64,000 bases of DNA from Paenibacillus endophyticus (GTDB taxonomy: Bacteria; Bacillota; Bacilli; Paenibacillales; Paenibacillaceae): assembly GCF_014192395.1 (NCBI RefSeq), contig NZ_JACHXW010000003.1, positions 415,001 to 479,000 on the forward strand, written 5' to 3'. The first letter of the stretch is position 1; each line of letters starts with the position of its first letter. This document shows positions 24,137 through 32,552 of this stretch, piece by piece. Position numbers and translations under genes: made by a program. A model generated the notes under the pieces. The model was not told the origin of the DNA. It saw only the letters and a program-made list of their open reading frames with translations, and searched no databases.

Positions 24137-24170
24137 ATAGTACTCCATTTTTGTTGCATTTGCAACAAAA
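24137..24170 (-). promoter_or_regulatory. MarR promoter with overlapping perfect palindrome
   Basis: TTGCAA (24160-24165) and TACTAT (24137-24142) on the minus strand are separated by 17 bases. A perfect 22-bp palindrome, TTTTGTTGCATTTGCAACAA plus AA (24149-24170), covers the -35 box. A second weaker inverted repeat (ATACTATTTTT with AAAAAATAGTA) flanks the start region. Confidence 0.75.
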
Positions 24171-24208
24171 GTCCCATCAGAGCTCTACGCATAACCGCCA
24201 AATGGTTT

Positions 24209-24252
24209 AAAAAAACAGGAGCCGCCTTTTGATAACAAGGTGCTCCTGCTTA
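24209..24252 (-). terminator. Terminator of the second-module binding-protein gene
   Basis: On the minus strand GCAGGAGCACCTT pairs with AAGGCGGCTCCTG and is followed by seven T residues, about 50 bases after the lipoprotein stop codon. Confidence 0.85.
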
Positions 24253-24303
24253 AAGCAATTAAAAACTATTCCTTTCATGATCAATGGTCATGTCACTCCG
24301 TGA

Positions 24304-25890
24304 CTAACCTTTTACTTTCGTATACCATTCTCTAGCACGCTTCGTTACTTCTTCTCCGCCCGATTTGTTCCACTTCTCCACGAATTCGTCGAACTTGCTG
24401 ATCGGGTACTGGCCAAGAATGATTTTTGAAGCGTATTCCACGAATAATGTACGGTTGTTAATGTCAGGGTAGCCTTCATAGATGCTGGCCGATATGCCGT
24501 CGCCGGCAATGATCTTCGCATATTTCTGGGCTTCATCCATATTTTGGGTTAACTGGTCGATTGCCCACTTGCTGTCGTCCGAGGCGGTATCGTTATAGAG
24601 TTCTTTTGTAAATGCTAAAGTCGCTGAGCTCGAATACGGATTTAGCACTTGATTTTCCATCGTGCTCTTATCATCTGGCAGCTTGGTGGCTTTGCCGTCC
24701 TTCATCGTGTAGTGCATGCCCTCCACGCCGAGGTACATTTCTTTCCAGTTGTCCTTGTCGTACATATTATTTAACAGCTTAAGGGTAGCCTTCAGCTTCG
24801 TCTCATCCTTGGTGCTCTTAACAACCCATTGCGGAGGAGCAAATCGCTTCCACGTATAGAAGCCCTCATAGCCCTCCACTTTTGGTATAGGAAGAATAGA
24901 GAATTCCGCCTTCACGCCTGTGTTTTTTGCCAAGTTTTCCAGATTAAGATTCAAATGTTCCACCCAGTGGAAGTAGTTCCCCACCTTATCGGACGTAATC
25001 TTGCCATCCCACTTCGCTTTGTCGTTCAGAAGCGTTTCCTTGTCCATTAATCCATCCTTGTACAGCTTAGCAGCGAACTCCAGTGCCGCTTTCATATTCG
25101 GAGTCACCGCTGCGTAGGTCAATTCGCCGCCATACAAATCCCACTCTGGATACCCTTCGAACATCGCAACGCCGTACATTGCGAAGATATGATCCATCCA
25201 ACGTGTTTCCTGACGGCCGCCGGTAGGAATCTCGTCCTTCTGACCATTGCCGTTTGGATCTTGATCCCGGAACGCCTCCAGCACGTTAACATATTCGTCT
25301 TGCGTAGTCGGCATCTGCAGGTTCAATTTGTCCAGCCAGTCCTGACGGATCATGCCTGCGTACCTGCCGTAATCCACCGAACCCGGAATGTAATAAATAT
25401 GGCCTTGGCCCGTAGGGTCATTCGCCTTGACAACATCCCACATTTCCGCTGGAATCGCTTCCCATACGTTCGGGGCATACTCCGGCAGCAATTCCGTCAG
25501 ATCTGCAATGGCTCCGTTTTTGGCCAGGCTGTCTTCAATGCCTTGCTGGGGAGTGAACATGTCTGGCATTTCATTGGCTGCGATCTTTAAGTTCAGCTGA
25601 TTCAGGTAGTTGGTGCCCCCGTTCCATTCCACATAGGGATGGATGACGCCGACACCGAGCTTTTCCTTGTAGAATTCATACAAGGGGCTGCCCTTGGTAA
25701 TCGGTTTATAACCGATGTTCGTTCCCCATACTTCGATATCGACAGCTTCGTTCACGCTTTCCGTTTGATTCTTTTTCGTATCATTTTGGTCTGCATGTTC
25801 GGCATTGTTTCCGTTTCCGCCGCAGCCGGTTATGGCCGTGACCGCAAGTATGCCTGCCGCCAAGCTTATCCCCATTTTTTTGAATCTCAT
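24304..25890 (-). CDS. Extracellular solute-binding lipoprotein, copy 2 (module 2)
   Basis: A 528-residue LipO/YtcQ-type solute-binding protein with the lipobox AITGC (Cys23), a polar linker to about residue 49 and a mature domain starting VDIEVWGTNIGYKP. From that point it is nearly identical to the product of 28995-30566: only scattered substitutions such as STKDE/NSKDE and KEMYLG/KDLYLG were noted. Signal peptide and linker differ clearly. It is preceded by AGAGGGGG and has its own promoter with the module 2 direct repeat and a cre site. It is followed by a strong terminator, so it is a separate unit. The extra copy may raise binding-protein supply for the permeases at 30626-32403. Confidence 0.93.
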   Translation of the reverse strand: MRFKKMGISLAAGILAVTAITGCGGNGNNAEHADQNDTKKNQTESVNEAVDIEVWGTNIGYKPITKGSPLYEFYKEKLGVGVIHPYVEWNGGTNYLNQLNLKIAANEMPDMFTPQQGIEDSLAKNGAIADLTELLPEYAPNVWEAIPAEMWDVVKANDPTGQGHIYYIPGSVDYGRYAGMIRQDWLDKLNLQMPTTQDEYVNVLEAFRDQDPNGNGQKDEIPTGGRQETRWMDHIFAMYGVAMFEGYPEWDLYGGELTYAAVTPNMKAALEFAAKLYKDGLMDKETLLNDKAKWDGKITSDKVGNYFHWVEHLNLNLENLAKNTGVKAEFSILPIPKVEGYEGFYTWKRFAPPQWVVKSTKDETKLKATLKLLNNMYDKDNWKEMYLGVEGMHYTMKDGKATKLPDDKSTMENQVLNPYSSSATLAFTKELYNDTASDDSKWAIDQLTQNMDEAQKYAKIIAGDGISASIYEGYPDINNRTLFVEYASKIILGQYPISKFDEFVEKWNKSGGEEVTKRAREWYTKVKG

Positions 25891-25984
25891 TTGTTTGCCC
25901 CCTCTTTTTTTGTAGTTATATGTTTAAGGCTTTTAGCCAATAAACCGAAAAGTTCGAAATCGCTTTCATTTCATTTTTTTTGAT

Positions 25985-25999
25985 TGAATTCGTTTACAA
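25985..25999 (-). promoter_or_regulatory. CcpA cre site at the binding-protein promoter
   Basis: The minus strand reads TTGTAAACGAATTCA, which fits the published cre consensus WTGNAANCGNWWNCW at every position. It begins 4 bases downstream of the -10 box and so covers the predicted transcription start. Confidence 0.75.
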
Positions 26000-26003
26000 T
26001 GTA

Positions 26004-26069
26004 AATATACATCCCGGAGTTTGGCCTCTCAATATGGCTTTTTTAAGGATAAACAAGGTCATTTTTAAG
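26004..26069 (-). promoter_or_regulatory. Module 2 direct-repeat operator and promoter, copy 1
   Basis: On the minus strand CTTAAAAATG (26060-26069) and CTTAAAAAAG (26038-26047) start 22 bp apart. They are followed by TTGAGA (26027-26032), 17 bases, and TATATT (26004-26009). The same layout occurs before the permease gene at 31498-32403. Confidence 0.8.
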
Positions 26070-26126
26070 GAAAATGTTCATATATCTTCGACCTCATGGA
26101 TGATTATTCGCGGATAAGTTAGATCA

Positions 26127-26163
26127 TAAAAAACAGGAGCCGCCTAGTTTCAGCAGCTCCTGC
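26127..26163 (-). terminator. Terminator of the large glycosidase gene
   Basis: On the minus strand GGCAGGAGC pairs with GGCTCCTG after a loop of about 20 bases and is followed by TTTTTT. Its distal arm (CAGGAGCCGCCT on the plus strand) is shared with the terminator at 24209. Confidence 0.8.
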
Positions 26164-26177
26164 CACGAACATCAATT

Positions 26178-28832
26178 TCATTTCTCCGTATCGATATTTG
26201 TCAATCGGACGGGTCCAATGAGCCCGCTTGGTTCTTGCTGCGCAAAAGCCGATAAGTAATCGCGCTTATCCTTTGCCAACGTATTCGTCACTTCTACGAC
26301 AAGCTTATTTCTCCCCTGCTTGATCAGGCCCTGAATCTCCAATTGGTACGGCGGACAGATGCGAACGCCTGCTTGCTCGCCGTTTATCCACACTTCCGCC
26401 GTTTCATAGACATCGCCTAAATCCAATAATGCGCGACTGCCGGCTTCTTTCCACTCGAATTCCGTTTCATACCGAAAAGTGCCTGAAAATCGAGGTAAAA
26501 GTTGTGGTCCGCTCATATTTTTTAATGTAAGCAGACTTCCCCATTCCGTAAAGTTAGGGTAATGTTCAGCATCCGCGATGTAGATGGTCCATTCGTCTCC
26601 CAACTCCTTGATTGTCCCCTTTACTTGCCGTGTAAGCGCAGCATATTGCTCAAGCTCAGCGCCATGGAGAAGGACCACGGATTGATAAGGATGGAGATCA
26701 AGGCGCACCGTGCCGGGCTCACTGCTTGCATGCAATAAGCTTAAGCCATTTAAGAAAGCATCGTAGACATATACATCGCCTTGAATGGATAATGAAATGT
26801 CAGCCTGAATGCTCTGATTCGGATGCTCGTTAAAGAACATAAAGAGATCCAGTCCTTCATGAACGTAATGATAATTCCGAAGATATGGTTCGTATTGGCC
26901 GATTTTAATATCGTAATGTCCGTCATCTTGCAATACTTCAGCCAGTCGGTTGAGCGTCACAAGCTTAACATTGTTGTGACCGGCAAGAAGGGACAGTTCG
27001 GAAGCTGCATCGCGGCCTTCGCTGGAACGTGTCGGCAGTCCGCCTACAAAACGGATGGGAAGTCCTTGGTCTGCAAAAGCGGCCAAACATCGTATCAGCT
27101 CGACGGGCAGCGCATCCGCGTAAGGTACGATCAGACATTGAAAATTCTCTTGATTGATAAGCAGCTTGCCATTTTGCACGCTTGCAGCTGCTAATATAAC
27201 GTCCGCGGGAATGACATCGCAATCGATCTGATGCTGCATTAAAGCCTTAACGGGCAAGTGGAAATACATCGATTCTCCCGCCCATTCCGCTTCAGCGTGA
27301 TATAAGACGGCAGCAGTCGCCATATGCCTTCCGCCCGATATCAGGTGACTCATCCGATTCATATAATGATTCAAATGCTTGTAATACCGATACTGCGGGT
27401 TTTTCCCGTTTGCGTACATATGGGGCGGGCAATCGGGGTCCGGAAATGCTTTTTGGCTGAAAGCATGCGGGACAAAATAGTTAACTCCCCGGACCAGCAT
27501 GTGGTCTGTAAGCCATTTCATCAGCTTTAACCCTTCTGCCCAACCATATGCGCCGTACACCTCGCACATCGTTCGGCCTTGTTTTTTCGGATCGATGTGT
27601 CCGAGAGACACGCCCAGCTTGGCGAGACCATAGTGGAAAAACTCACTGTCCGTCTCCCCTGCAGGCCAGCGGAACGACATTTCGTCGAAGCCGGGAACGA
27701 TCTGCCAAAGCACGACATCGAGACCTGACATATCCTGTCCCCACAGCGAACGGAAGAAGTGGCCGGCACCGGAGCCAAGCCTTGCATGAACGTTATTGTC
27801 TTCGAGCACATGCCCGATATATTCCACCCCGCGGTCTCTGCACCAGTCCCCGATTTGAGTGCAGAAGTTATCGCCATATAGCTTGCTAACTATATTCATA
27901 TACGCATAACGAATGATGTTCGACTGTTCTCCGGCATCATGCCAGAGAAGATGAAGACTTTTACGATAGTTCTCCCCTAATGCACGCTCGAGCAATTCAG
28001 GCATTTCACTGCTCCAAGGAAGGGACACGCCTTGTTTCCCTGGCTTCGAATGAAAGTCAAAGGTCGTCTTATCGTTATAGAATCCGGGTTCATCCGAAAA
28101 GAAACCAGCAAAGGTTTTTCCAAAATCATCTTCATACCGCTCGTAAAAAGCCTCATAAACCGTATCAAGCAAAATTCGAACCGAGTCCCGAACGAGCGGG
28201 TTCAGATAATCCTCCTGCGGCTTACTGCCGCCGTCCTTGTTCTCGGAAACGATAAATACCCGCCAATACCCATCAGGAATATCCCAATACAAAATGCCCT
28301 CCTGCACGAGTTCGGTGATGTCAACGCAGTCACTGGTTAACGCTCCTGTCATTGGATCACGACGTACCGCGACGACTGAAAGCAGCTTGCTGCTGCTGCT
28401 GGCGTATTGGCTTAACGAATACGTCGGCCGAAGCCCATTCAGGAGTAAAGTATCCAGCAGTAGAGAGGTTCCTTGCGCAGGACCAATCGTATCGATGTGC
28501 CGTTCGCCCAAAAATGTGCGATGAAGCTCTTCAGGCGCTTCCTTCACCTTGCCAGCGGCATGCCCTGTAGGAAAATGATCATCATCGAGCATCCATACTT
28601 TCATTCCGCGACGTCGGGCTTCGTCCATTATGATATCCATATCCAGCCACCACTTCGGCCCAAGAAAATCCGGATGAGGCCTTGCTTCTACGCAGATAGC
28701 TCCGATTCCAGATTCATGGACACGAGCGATCTCGTTCCGAATCGCTCCCTCTTCCTCTCCTTGCTGCCAGAGAAAGGGGAGAATATAGTTTTGTTCCTGA
28801 CCTTCCAGCACATCTTTCAAACGAATATTCAT
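26178..28832 (-). CDS. Large glycosyl hydrolase, GH106-like architecture
   Basis: An 884-residue protein without a signal peptide; AGGAGG precedes the start (two adjacent ATGs, the second preferred). The first 380 or so residues look like a TIM barrel (GIGAICVEARPHPDFLGPKWW, MKVWMLDDDHFPTGHAAG, FFSDEPGFYND, YIGHVLEDNN). The middle resembles a class I glutamine-amidotransferase-like beta-galactosidase trimerisation fold (CLIVPYADALPVELIRCL). The C-terminus is a GH2-like sugar-binding sandwich (ALLDLGDVYETAEVWINGEQAG, then GLIGPVRL). This order matches proteins annotated as glycosyl hydrolases near GH106 (alpha-L-rhamnosidase). I cannot name the catalytic residues with confidence; the Glu in FFSDEPGF and in HVLEDNN are candidates. 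It sits between the two duplicated binding-protein genes. Confidence 0.7.
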   Translation of the reverse strand: MNIRLKDVLEGQEQNYILPFLWQQGEEEGAIRNEIARVHESGIGAICVEARPHPDFLGPKWWLDMDIIMDEARRRGMKVWMLDDDHFPTGHAAGKVKEAPEELHRTFLGERHIDTIGPAQGTSLLLDTLLLNGLRPTYSLSQYASSSSKLLSVVAVRRDPMTGALTSDCVDITELVQEGILYWDIPDGYWRVFIVSENKDGGSKPQEDYLNPLVRDSVRILLDTVYEAFYERYEDDFGKTFAGFFSDEPGFYNDKTTFDFHSKPGKQGVSLPWSSEMPELLERALGENYRKSLHLLWHDAGEQSNIIRYAYMNIVSKLYGDNFCTQIGDWCRDRGVEYIGHVLEDNNVHARLGSGAGHFFRSLWGQDMSGLDVVLWQIVPGFDEMSFRWPAGETDSEFFHYGLAKLGVSLGHIDPKKQGRTMCEVYGAYGWAEGLKLMKWLTDHMLVRGVNYFVPHAFSQKAFPDPDCPPHMYANGKNPQYRYYKHLNHYMNRMSHLISGGRHMATAAVLYHAEAEWAGESMYFHLPVKALMQHQIDCDVIPADVILAAASVQNGKLLINQENFQCLIVPYADALPVELIRCLAAFADQGLPIRFVGGLPTRSSEGRDAASELSLLAGHNNVKLVTLNRLAEVLQDDGHYDIKIGQYEPYLRNYHYVHEGLDLFMFFNEHPNQSIQADISLSIQGDVYVYDAFLNGLSLLHASSEPGTVRLDLHPYQSVVLLHGAELEQYAALTRQVKGTIKELGDEWTIYIADAEHYPNFTEWGSLLTLKNMSGPQLLPRFSGTFRYETEFEWKEAGSRALLDLGDVYETAEVWINGEQAGVRICPPYQLEIQGLIKQGRNKLVVEVTNTLAKDKRDYLSAFAQQEPSGLIGPVRLTNIDTEK

Positions 28833-28904
28833 CATAGCCTCCTAATTCAATTCCATCTTCGTTTACGATACCGTTCATTGGCTTTATGGGGGAGATGAAA
28901 CAAA

Positions 28905-28932
28905 TAACGCGCACCCATAAAGGCGCGCGTCT
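28905..28932 (-). terminator. Possible terminator or attenuator after binding-protein copy 1
   Basis: ACGCGCACCC and GGCGCGCGT can pair around a short loop; on the minus strand TATTTG follows. It lies between the lipoprotein and glycosidase genes and may cause partial termination. No separate promoter for the glycosidase was identified. Confidence 0.5.
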
Positions 28933-28994
28933 GTGCATGACTGATACAAAGAAGAGCATGCTCTCTTAACCGATAGGTTTCATTCATTGGTCAA

Positions 28995-30566
28995 TTATTG
29001 ATGCACCTTGGAATACCATTCCCTGGCCCGTTTCGTTACTTCTTCTCCCCCCGATTTGTTCCACTTCTCCACGAATTCGTCGAACTTGCTGATCGGGTAT
29101 TGTCCAAGGATGATTTTCGCGGCGTATTCCACAAATAACGTACGGTTGTTAATATCCGGGAAGCCTTCATAGATGCTGGCCGATATGCCGTCGCCGGCAA
29201 TGACCTTCGCATATTTCTGGGCTTCATCCATATTTTTGGTTAGCTGCTCGATTGCCCACTTGCTGTCATCCGATGCGGTATCGTTATAGAGATCTTTTGT
29301 GAATGCTAGAGTCGCGGAGCTCGAGTAAGGATTTAAGACTTGATTCTCCATCGTGCTCTTGTCATCCGGAAGCTTGATTGCTTTGCCGTCCTTCATCGTG
29401 TAGTGCATGCCCTCCACGCCGAGGTACAAATCTTTCCAGTTGTCTTTGTCGTACATATTATTTAATAGCTTAAGGGTAGCCTTCAGCTTCGTCTCATCCT
29501 TGGAGTTCTTGACAACCCATTGCGGAGGAGCAAATCGCTTCCACGTATAAAAGCCCTCATAGCCCTCGACTTTAGGTATAGGGAGAATGGAGAATTCCGC
29601 CTTTACGCCCGTGTTCTTTGCCAAGTTTTCCAGATTGAGATTCAAATGCTCCACCCAGTGAAAGTAGTTCCCCACCTTATCGGACGTAATCTTGCCATCC
29701 CACTTCGCTTTGTCGTTCAGAAGCGTTTCCTTGTCCATTAATCCATCCTTGTACAGCTTAGCAGCGAACTCCAGTGCCGCTTTCATATTCGGAGTCACCG
29801 CTGCGTAAGTCAATTCGCCGCCATACAAATCCCACTCTGGATACCCTTCGAACATCGCAACGCCGTACATTGCGAAGATATGGTCCATCCAACGTGTTTC
29901 CTGACGGCCGCCGGTAGGAATCTCATCTTTCTGACCATTGCCGTTCGGATCTTGATCCCGGAACGCCTCCAGCACGTTAACATATTCGTCTTGCGTAGTC
30001 GGCATCTGCAGGTTCAATTTGTCCAGCCAGTCCTGACGGATCATGCCTGCGTACCTGCCGTAATCCACCGAACCCGGAATGTAATAAATGTGGCCTTGGC
30101 CGGTCGGGTCATTCGCCTTGACAACATCCCACATCTCCGCCGGAATCGCTTCCCATACGTTCGGGGCATACTCCGGCAGCAATTCCGTCAGATCTGCAAT
30201 GGCTCCGTTTTTGGCCAAGCTGTCTTCAATGCCTTGCTGGGGAGTGAACATGTCTGGCATTTCATTGGCTGCGATCTTTAAGTTCAGCTGATTCAGGTAG
30301 TTGGTGCCCCCGTTCCATTCCACATATGGATGGATGACGCCGACACCGAGCTTTTCCTTATAAAATTCATACAAAGGGCTGCCCTTGGTTATGGGTTTAT
30401 AACCGATATTGGTTCCCCAAACCTCGATATCGACCACTCCATCTATGTTGTTTGTATGGTTCTGGTTTGTATTTTTGGATTGGTTTGCATTCCCGCTGCA
30501 ACCCGATAAGGCTATGGCCGCTAAGATGACTGCCGCAAGCAGCAGCGCCGTTTTTTTTGGAATCAT
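28995..30566 (-). CDS. Extracellular solute-binding lipoprotein, copy 1 (module 2)
   Basis: A 523-residue LipO/YtcQ-type binding protein with the lipobox ALSGC (Cys23) and an Asn/Gln/Thr-rich linker to about residue 44. The mature domain is almost identical to that at 24304-25890. It lies 60 bases after the LplC-type permease gene, so it is the binding-protein gene of the importer operon and the probable original copy. The nucleotide identity with the other copy extends into synonymous positions, which suggests a recent duplication or gene conversion limited to the mature domain. It probably binds an oligosaccharide related to the substrate of the neighbouring glycosidase. Confidence 0.93.
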   Translation of the reverse strand: MIPKKTALLLAAVILAAIALSGCSGNANQSKNTNQNHTNNIDGVVDIEVWGTNIGYKPITKGSPLYEFYKEKLGVGVIHPYVEWNGGTNYLNQLNLKIAANEMPDMFTPQQGIEDSLAKNGAIADLTELLPEYAPNVWEAIPAEMWDVVKANDPTGQGHIYYIPGSVDYGRYAGMIRQDWLDKLNLQMPTTQDEYVNVLEAFRDQDPNGNGQKDEIPTGGRQETRWMDHIFAMYGVAMFEGYPEWDLYGGELTYAAVTPNMKAALEFAAKLYKDGLMDKETLLNDKAKWDGKITSDKVGNYFHWVEHLNLNLENLAKNTGVKAEFSILPIPKVEGYEGFYTWKRFAPPQWVVKNSKDETKLKATLKLLNNMYDKDNWKDLYLGVEGMHYTMKDGKAIKLPDDKSTMENQVLNPYSSSATLAFTKDLYNDTASDDSKWAIEQLTKNMDEAQKYAKVIAGDGISASIYEGFPDINNRTLFVEYAAKIILGQYPISKFDEFVEKWNKSGGEEVTKRAREWYSKVHQ

Positions 30567-30625
30567 CAGATTTCCTCCGTGTAGTCAAGTTGATTTACAA
30601 CATACATGTCATTGGATTGCACGCA

Positions 30626-31495
30626 TTACCCTTTTACAGAACCGATCATCGCCCCTTTGACGAAATACTTCTGCAAGAAAGGGTACACCATAATAATCGG
30701 AACGATGGCAAAAATAACTGTCGCGGCTCTTAAGGTCCGCTCATTATAATTCTGATCGATCATGGAAGTCACGCCGGCTAAGATGACGTTATCGTCCGTG
30801 ATAAACTGCCGTATTTTAATTTGCAGCGGGAACCAGTCTGGATTCTGCAAGAAGAAGAGCGGATGCTGGAACTGATTCCACAACACCACGCCATAGAACA
30901 AAGCCAATGTCGCAAGTACGGCCTTGGAGAGCGGCAGTACCATCTGAAACAGCATTCGGAAATATCCGCAGCCTTCAAGGAAGGCGGCTTCCTCTAATTC
31001 CTTGGAAAATTGCTTAAAAAACGTTCTCATGATGATTAGGTTAAATGGATTTAGGATATGCGGTATGATCAGTACCAATGGATTGTCATAAAGCCCTATA
31101 GCGCGTACCGTCAGAAAATAAGGAACGATAGGCGCTTTGAATATCATCGCAACCACTACACCAATCATGATGACAGATCCCCATCGGAATTCCGGCTTCG
31201 AAAGCGGATACGCAAGCAGCGCGGTCATTAAAAGTGCCAATGCCGTTCCAATCAACGTAGTAACCAAGGTCAGGAAAAACGACTTCCACAAATCGGGACG
31301 ATCAATGATATACCCCCAAGAGTCTAATGTAAACTGCTTGGGCCATAAGGTAACCAGATTCATATCCACGGCGCTCTTTGAACTGAAAGAGGTTGCGATT
31401 ACGGACAGGAGCGGTACCAGAGCTATTATGGAGAACAAGATAAGAACAATGGTTATGCCAAATACGAATATTTTCTCTCTTCTCGCTTCAAACAT
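30626..31495 (-). CDS. Carbohydrate ABC transporter permease, LplC/YtcP type (module 2)
   Basis: A 289-residue MalG-like permease. The N-terminal helix is VFGITIVLILFSIIALVPLLSVI (split here: ILFSIIALVPLLSVI), the EAA loop is EEAAFLEGCGYFRMLFQMVLPLSK (its first residues ELEEAAFLEG diverge slightly from the EAA consensus, with Cys), and the C-terminus is YFVKGAMIGSVKG. The ATG at 31495 lies 2 bases after the partner permease stop codon, with GGGGG about 11 bases upstream. It is the second gene of a permease-permease-lipoprotein operon. As in module 1, no ATPase is encoded here. Confidence 0.92.
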   Translation of the reverse strand: MFEARREKIFVFGITIVLILFSIIALVPLLSVIATSFSSKSAVDMNLVTLWPKQFTLDSWGYIIDRPDLWKSFFLTLVTTLIGTALALLMTALLAYPLSKPEFRWGSVIMIGVVVAMIFKAPIVPYFLTVRAIGLYDNPLVLIIPHILNPFNLIIMRTFFKQFSKELEEAAFLEGCGYFRMLFQMVLPLSKAVLATLALFYGVVLWNQFQHPLFFLQNPDWFPLQIKIRQFITDDNVILAGVTSMIDQNYNERTLRAATVIFAIVPIIMVYPFLQKYFVKGAMIGSVKG

Positions 31496-31497
31496 GT

Positions 31498-32403
31498 CTA
31501 CCAAAGCCCCCCATCCGAAACTTTCTTCGACATTCTATTAAAGATATATACCATGACAAGTCCGATAATCGACTGGAACAAACCAACGGCCGTAGCGAAA
31601 CTGTACTGTGCTTGCTGAATGCCTGTCCGGAATACATACGTATCTAATATATCTCCTACGCTATAGGTCATAGGGGTAATTAAATTGTAGACCTGATCGA
31701 ATCCGAGATCCAAGAAGTTACCGATTTCAAGAAGGAAAAGGACTAGAACAGTTGGCAACAGAAGCGGAAAAGTAATGTGGCGCATCTGCCTGAACTTGGA
31801 TGCTCCGTCCATCATCGCCGACTCATACAACTGAGGGTCGATTGCACTGATGGCGGCGATATATACCACGGTTCCCCAACCGGCATCGCGCCAGATGGAG
31901 GATAAGACGTAAATCGGTCTAAAGTACCCGCTTTCTTGCATCGCCAGCAGCGGCTCGTTACCCAACCATCCCAATACGATGTTAAAAAGGCCGTTTAAGG
32001 AAAAAAAGTCGAATACGATACCAGAAACGATGACCCAAGACAAAAAGTGCGGGATATACAATGCGGTCTGAATCCCTTTTTTGAGCGCCGTTTTTCGGAT
32101 CTCATTAATCATCAGCGCGAGCAGCACGGGTACCGGAAACACCAAGGCCAACTTGAGAAACCCAAGCATCAACGTGTTTCCGAACACACGGGCAAAGTCG
32201 GGATGCTGCATCAATGTCTCGAAGTGCTTCAATCCTACCCATGGACTATCGAGAATCCCTTTGAATACGGAATAGTCTTTGAAGGCGATTACAGCTCCGG
32301 CCAGCGGAATGTATTTAAATACAATGAGGAACGCGATCCCCGGAATGGCCATTACATAAAGCGGCCAGTAAACCTTCAATCGAAGATTTGCAAATGCTTT
32401 CAA
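31498..32403 (-). CDS. Carbohydrate ABC transporter permease, LplB type (module 2)
   Basis: A 301-residue MalF-like permease starting at a TTG (MKAFANLRLK) with GGGGGG six bases upstream. The first helix is YVMAIPGIAFLIVFKYIPLA and the EAA loop is ESAMMDGASKFRQMRHITFPLLLP. It heads the importer operon of module 2. Its promoter carries the CTTAAAAA direct repeat, TTGAGC-N17-TATAGT and a cre site over the predicted start, so both induction by the neighbouring response regulator and CcpA repression are likely (inferred). Confidence 0.92.
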   Translation of the reverse strand: MKAFANLRLKVYWPLYVMAIPGIAFLIVFKYIPLAGAVIAFKDYSVFKGILDSPWVGLKHFETLMQHPDFARVFGNTLMLGFLKLALVFPVPVLLALMINEIRKTALKKGIQTALYIPHFLSWVIVSGIVFDFFSLNGLFNIVLGWLGNEPLLAMQESGYFRPIYVLSSIWRDAGWGTVVYIAAISAIDPQLYESAMMDGASKFRQMRHITFPLLLPTVLVLFLLEIGNFLDLGFDQVYNLITPMTYSVGDILDTYVFRTGIQQAQYSFATAVGLFQSIIGLVMVYIFNRMSKKVSDGGLW

Positions 32404-32428
32404 ATTTATCCCCCCACTATCTAGTTGT

Positions 32429-32443
32429 TGTATTCGCTTACAG
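32429..32443 (-). promoter_or_regulatory. CcpA cre site at the permease promoter
   Basis: The minus strand reads CTGTAAGCGAATACA, matching the cre consensus WTGNAANCGNWWNCW except for the first base. It is 4 bases downstream of the -10 box, the same placement as at 25985. Confidence 0.7.
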
Positions 32444-32447
32444 TGAT

Positions 32448-32513
32448 ACTATACAACCAAGGATAGCGTCGCTCAATTAGGCATTTTTAAGGATAAACAA
32501 GGTCATTTTTAAG
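32448..32513 (-). promoter_or_regulatory. Module 2 direct-repeat operator and promoter, copy 2
   Basis: On the minus strand two CTTAAAAATG repeats (32504-32513 and 32482-32491) start 22 bp apart. They are followed by TTGAGC (32471-32476), 17 bases and TATAGT (32448-32453). The distal repeat abuts the T-tract of the response-regulator terminator. Confidence 0.82.
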
Positions 32514-32522
32514 TAAAACAAA

Positions 32523-32544
32523 ACCACTCCCTCATGGAGTGGTC
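32523..32544 (-). terminator. Terminator of the module 2 kinase/response-regulator operon
   Basis: CCACTCC and GGAGTGG form an 8-9 bp stem with a short loop, followed on the minus strand by TTTTGTTTTA. It separates the regulatory operon from the importer operon. Confidence 0.8.
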
Positions 32545-32552
32545 CGATGAAA

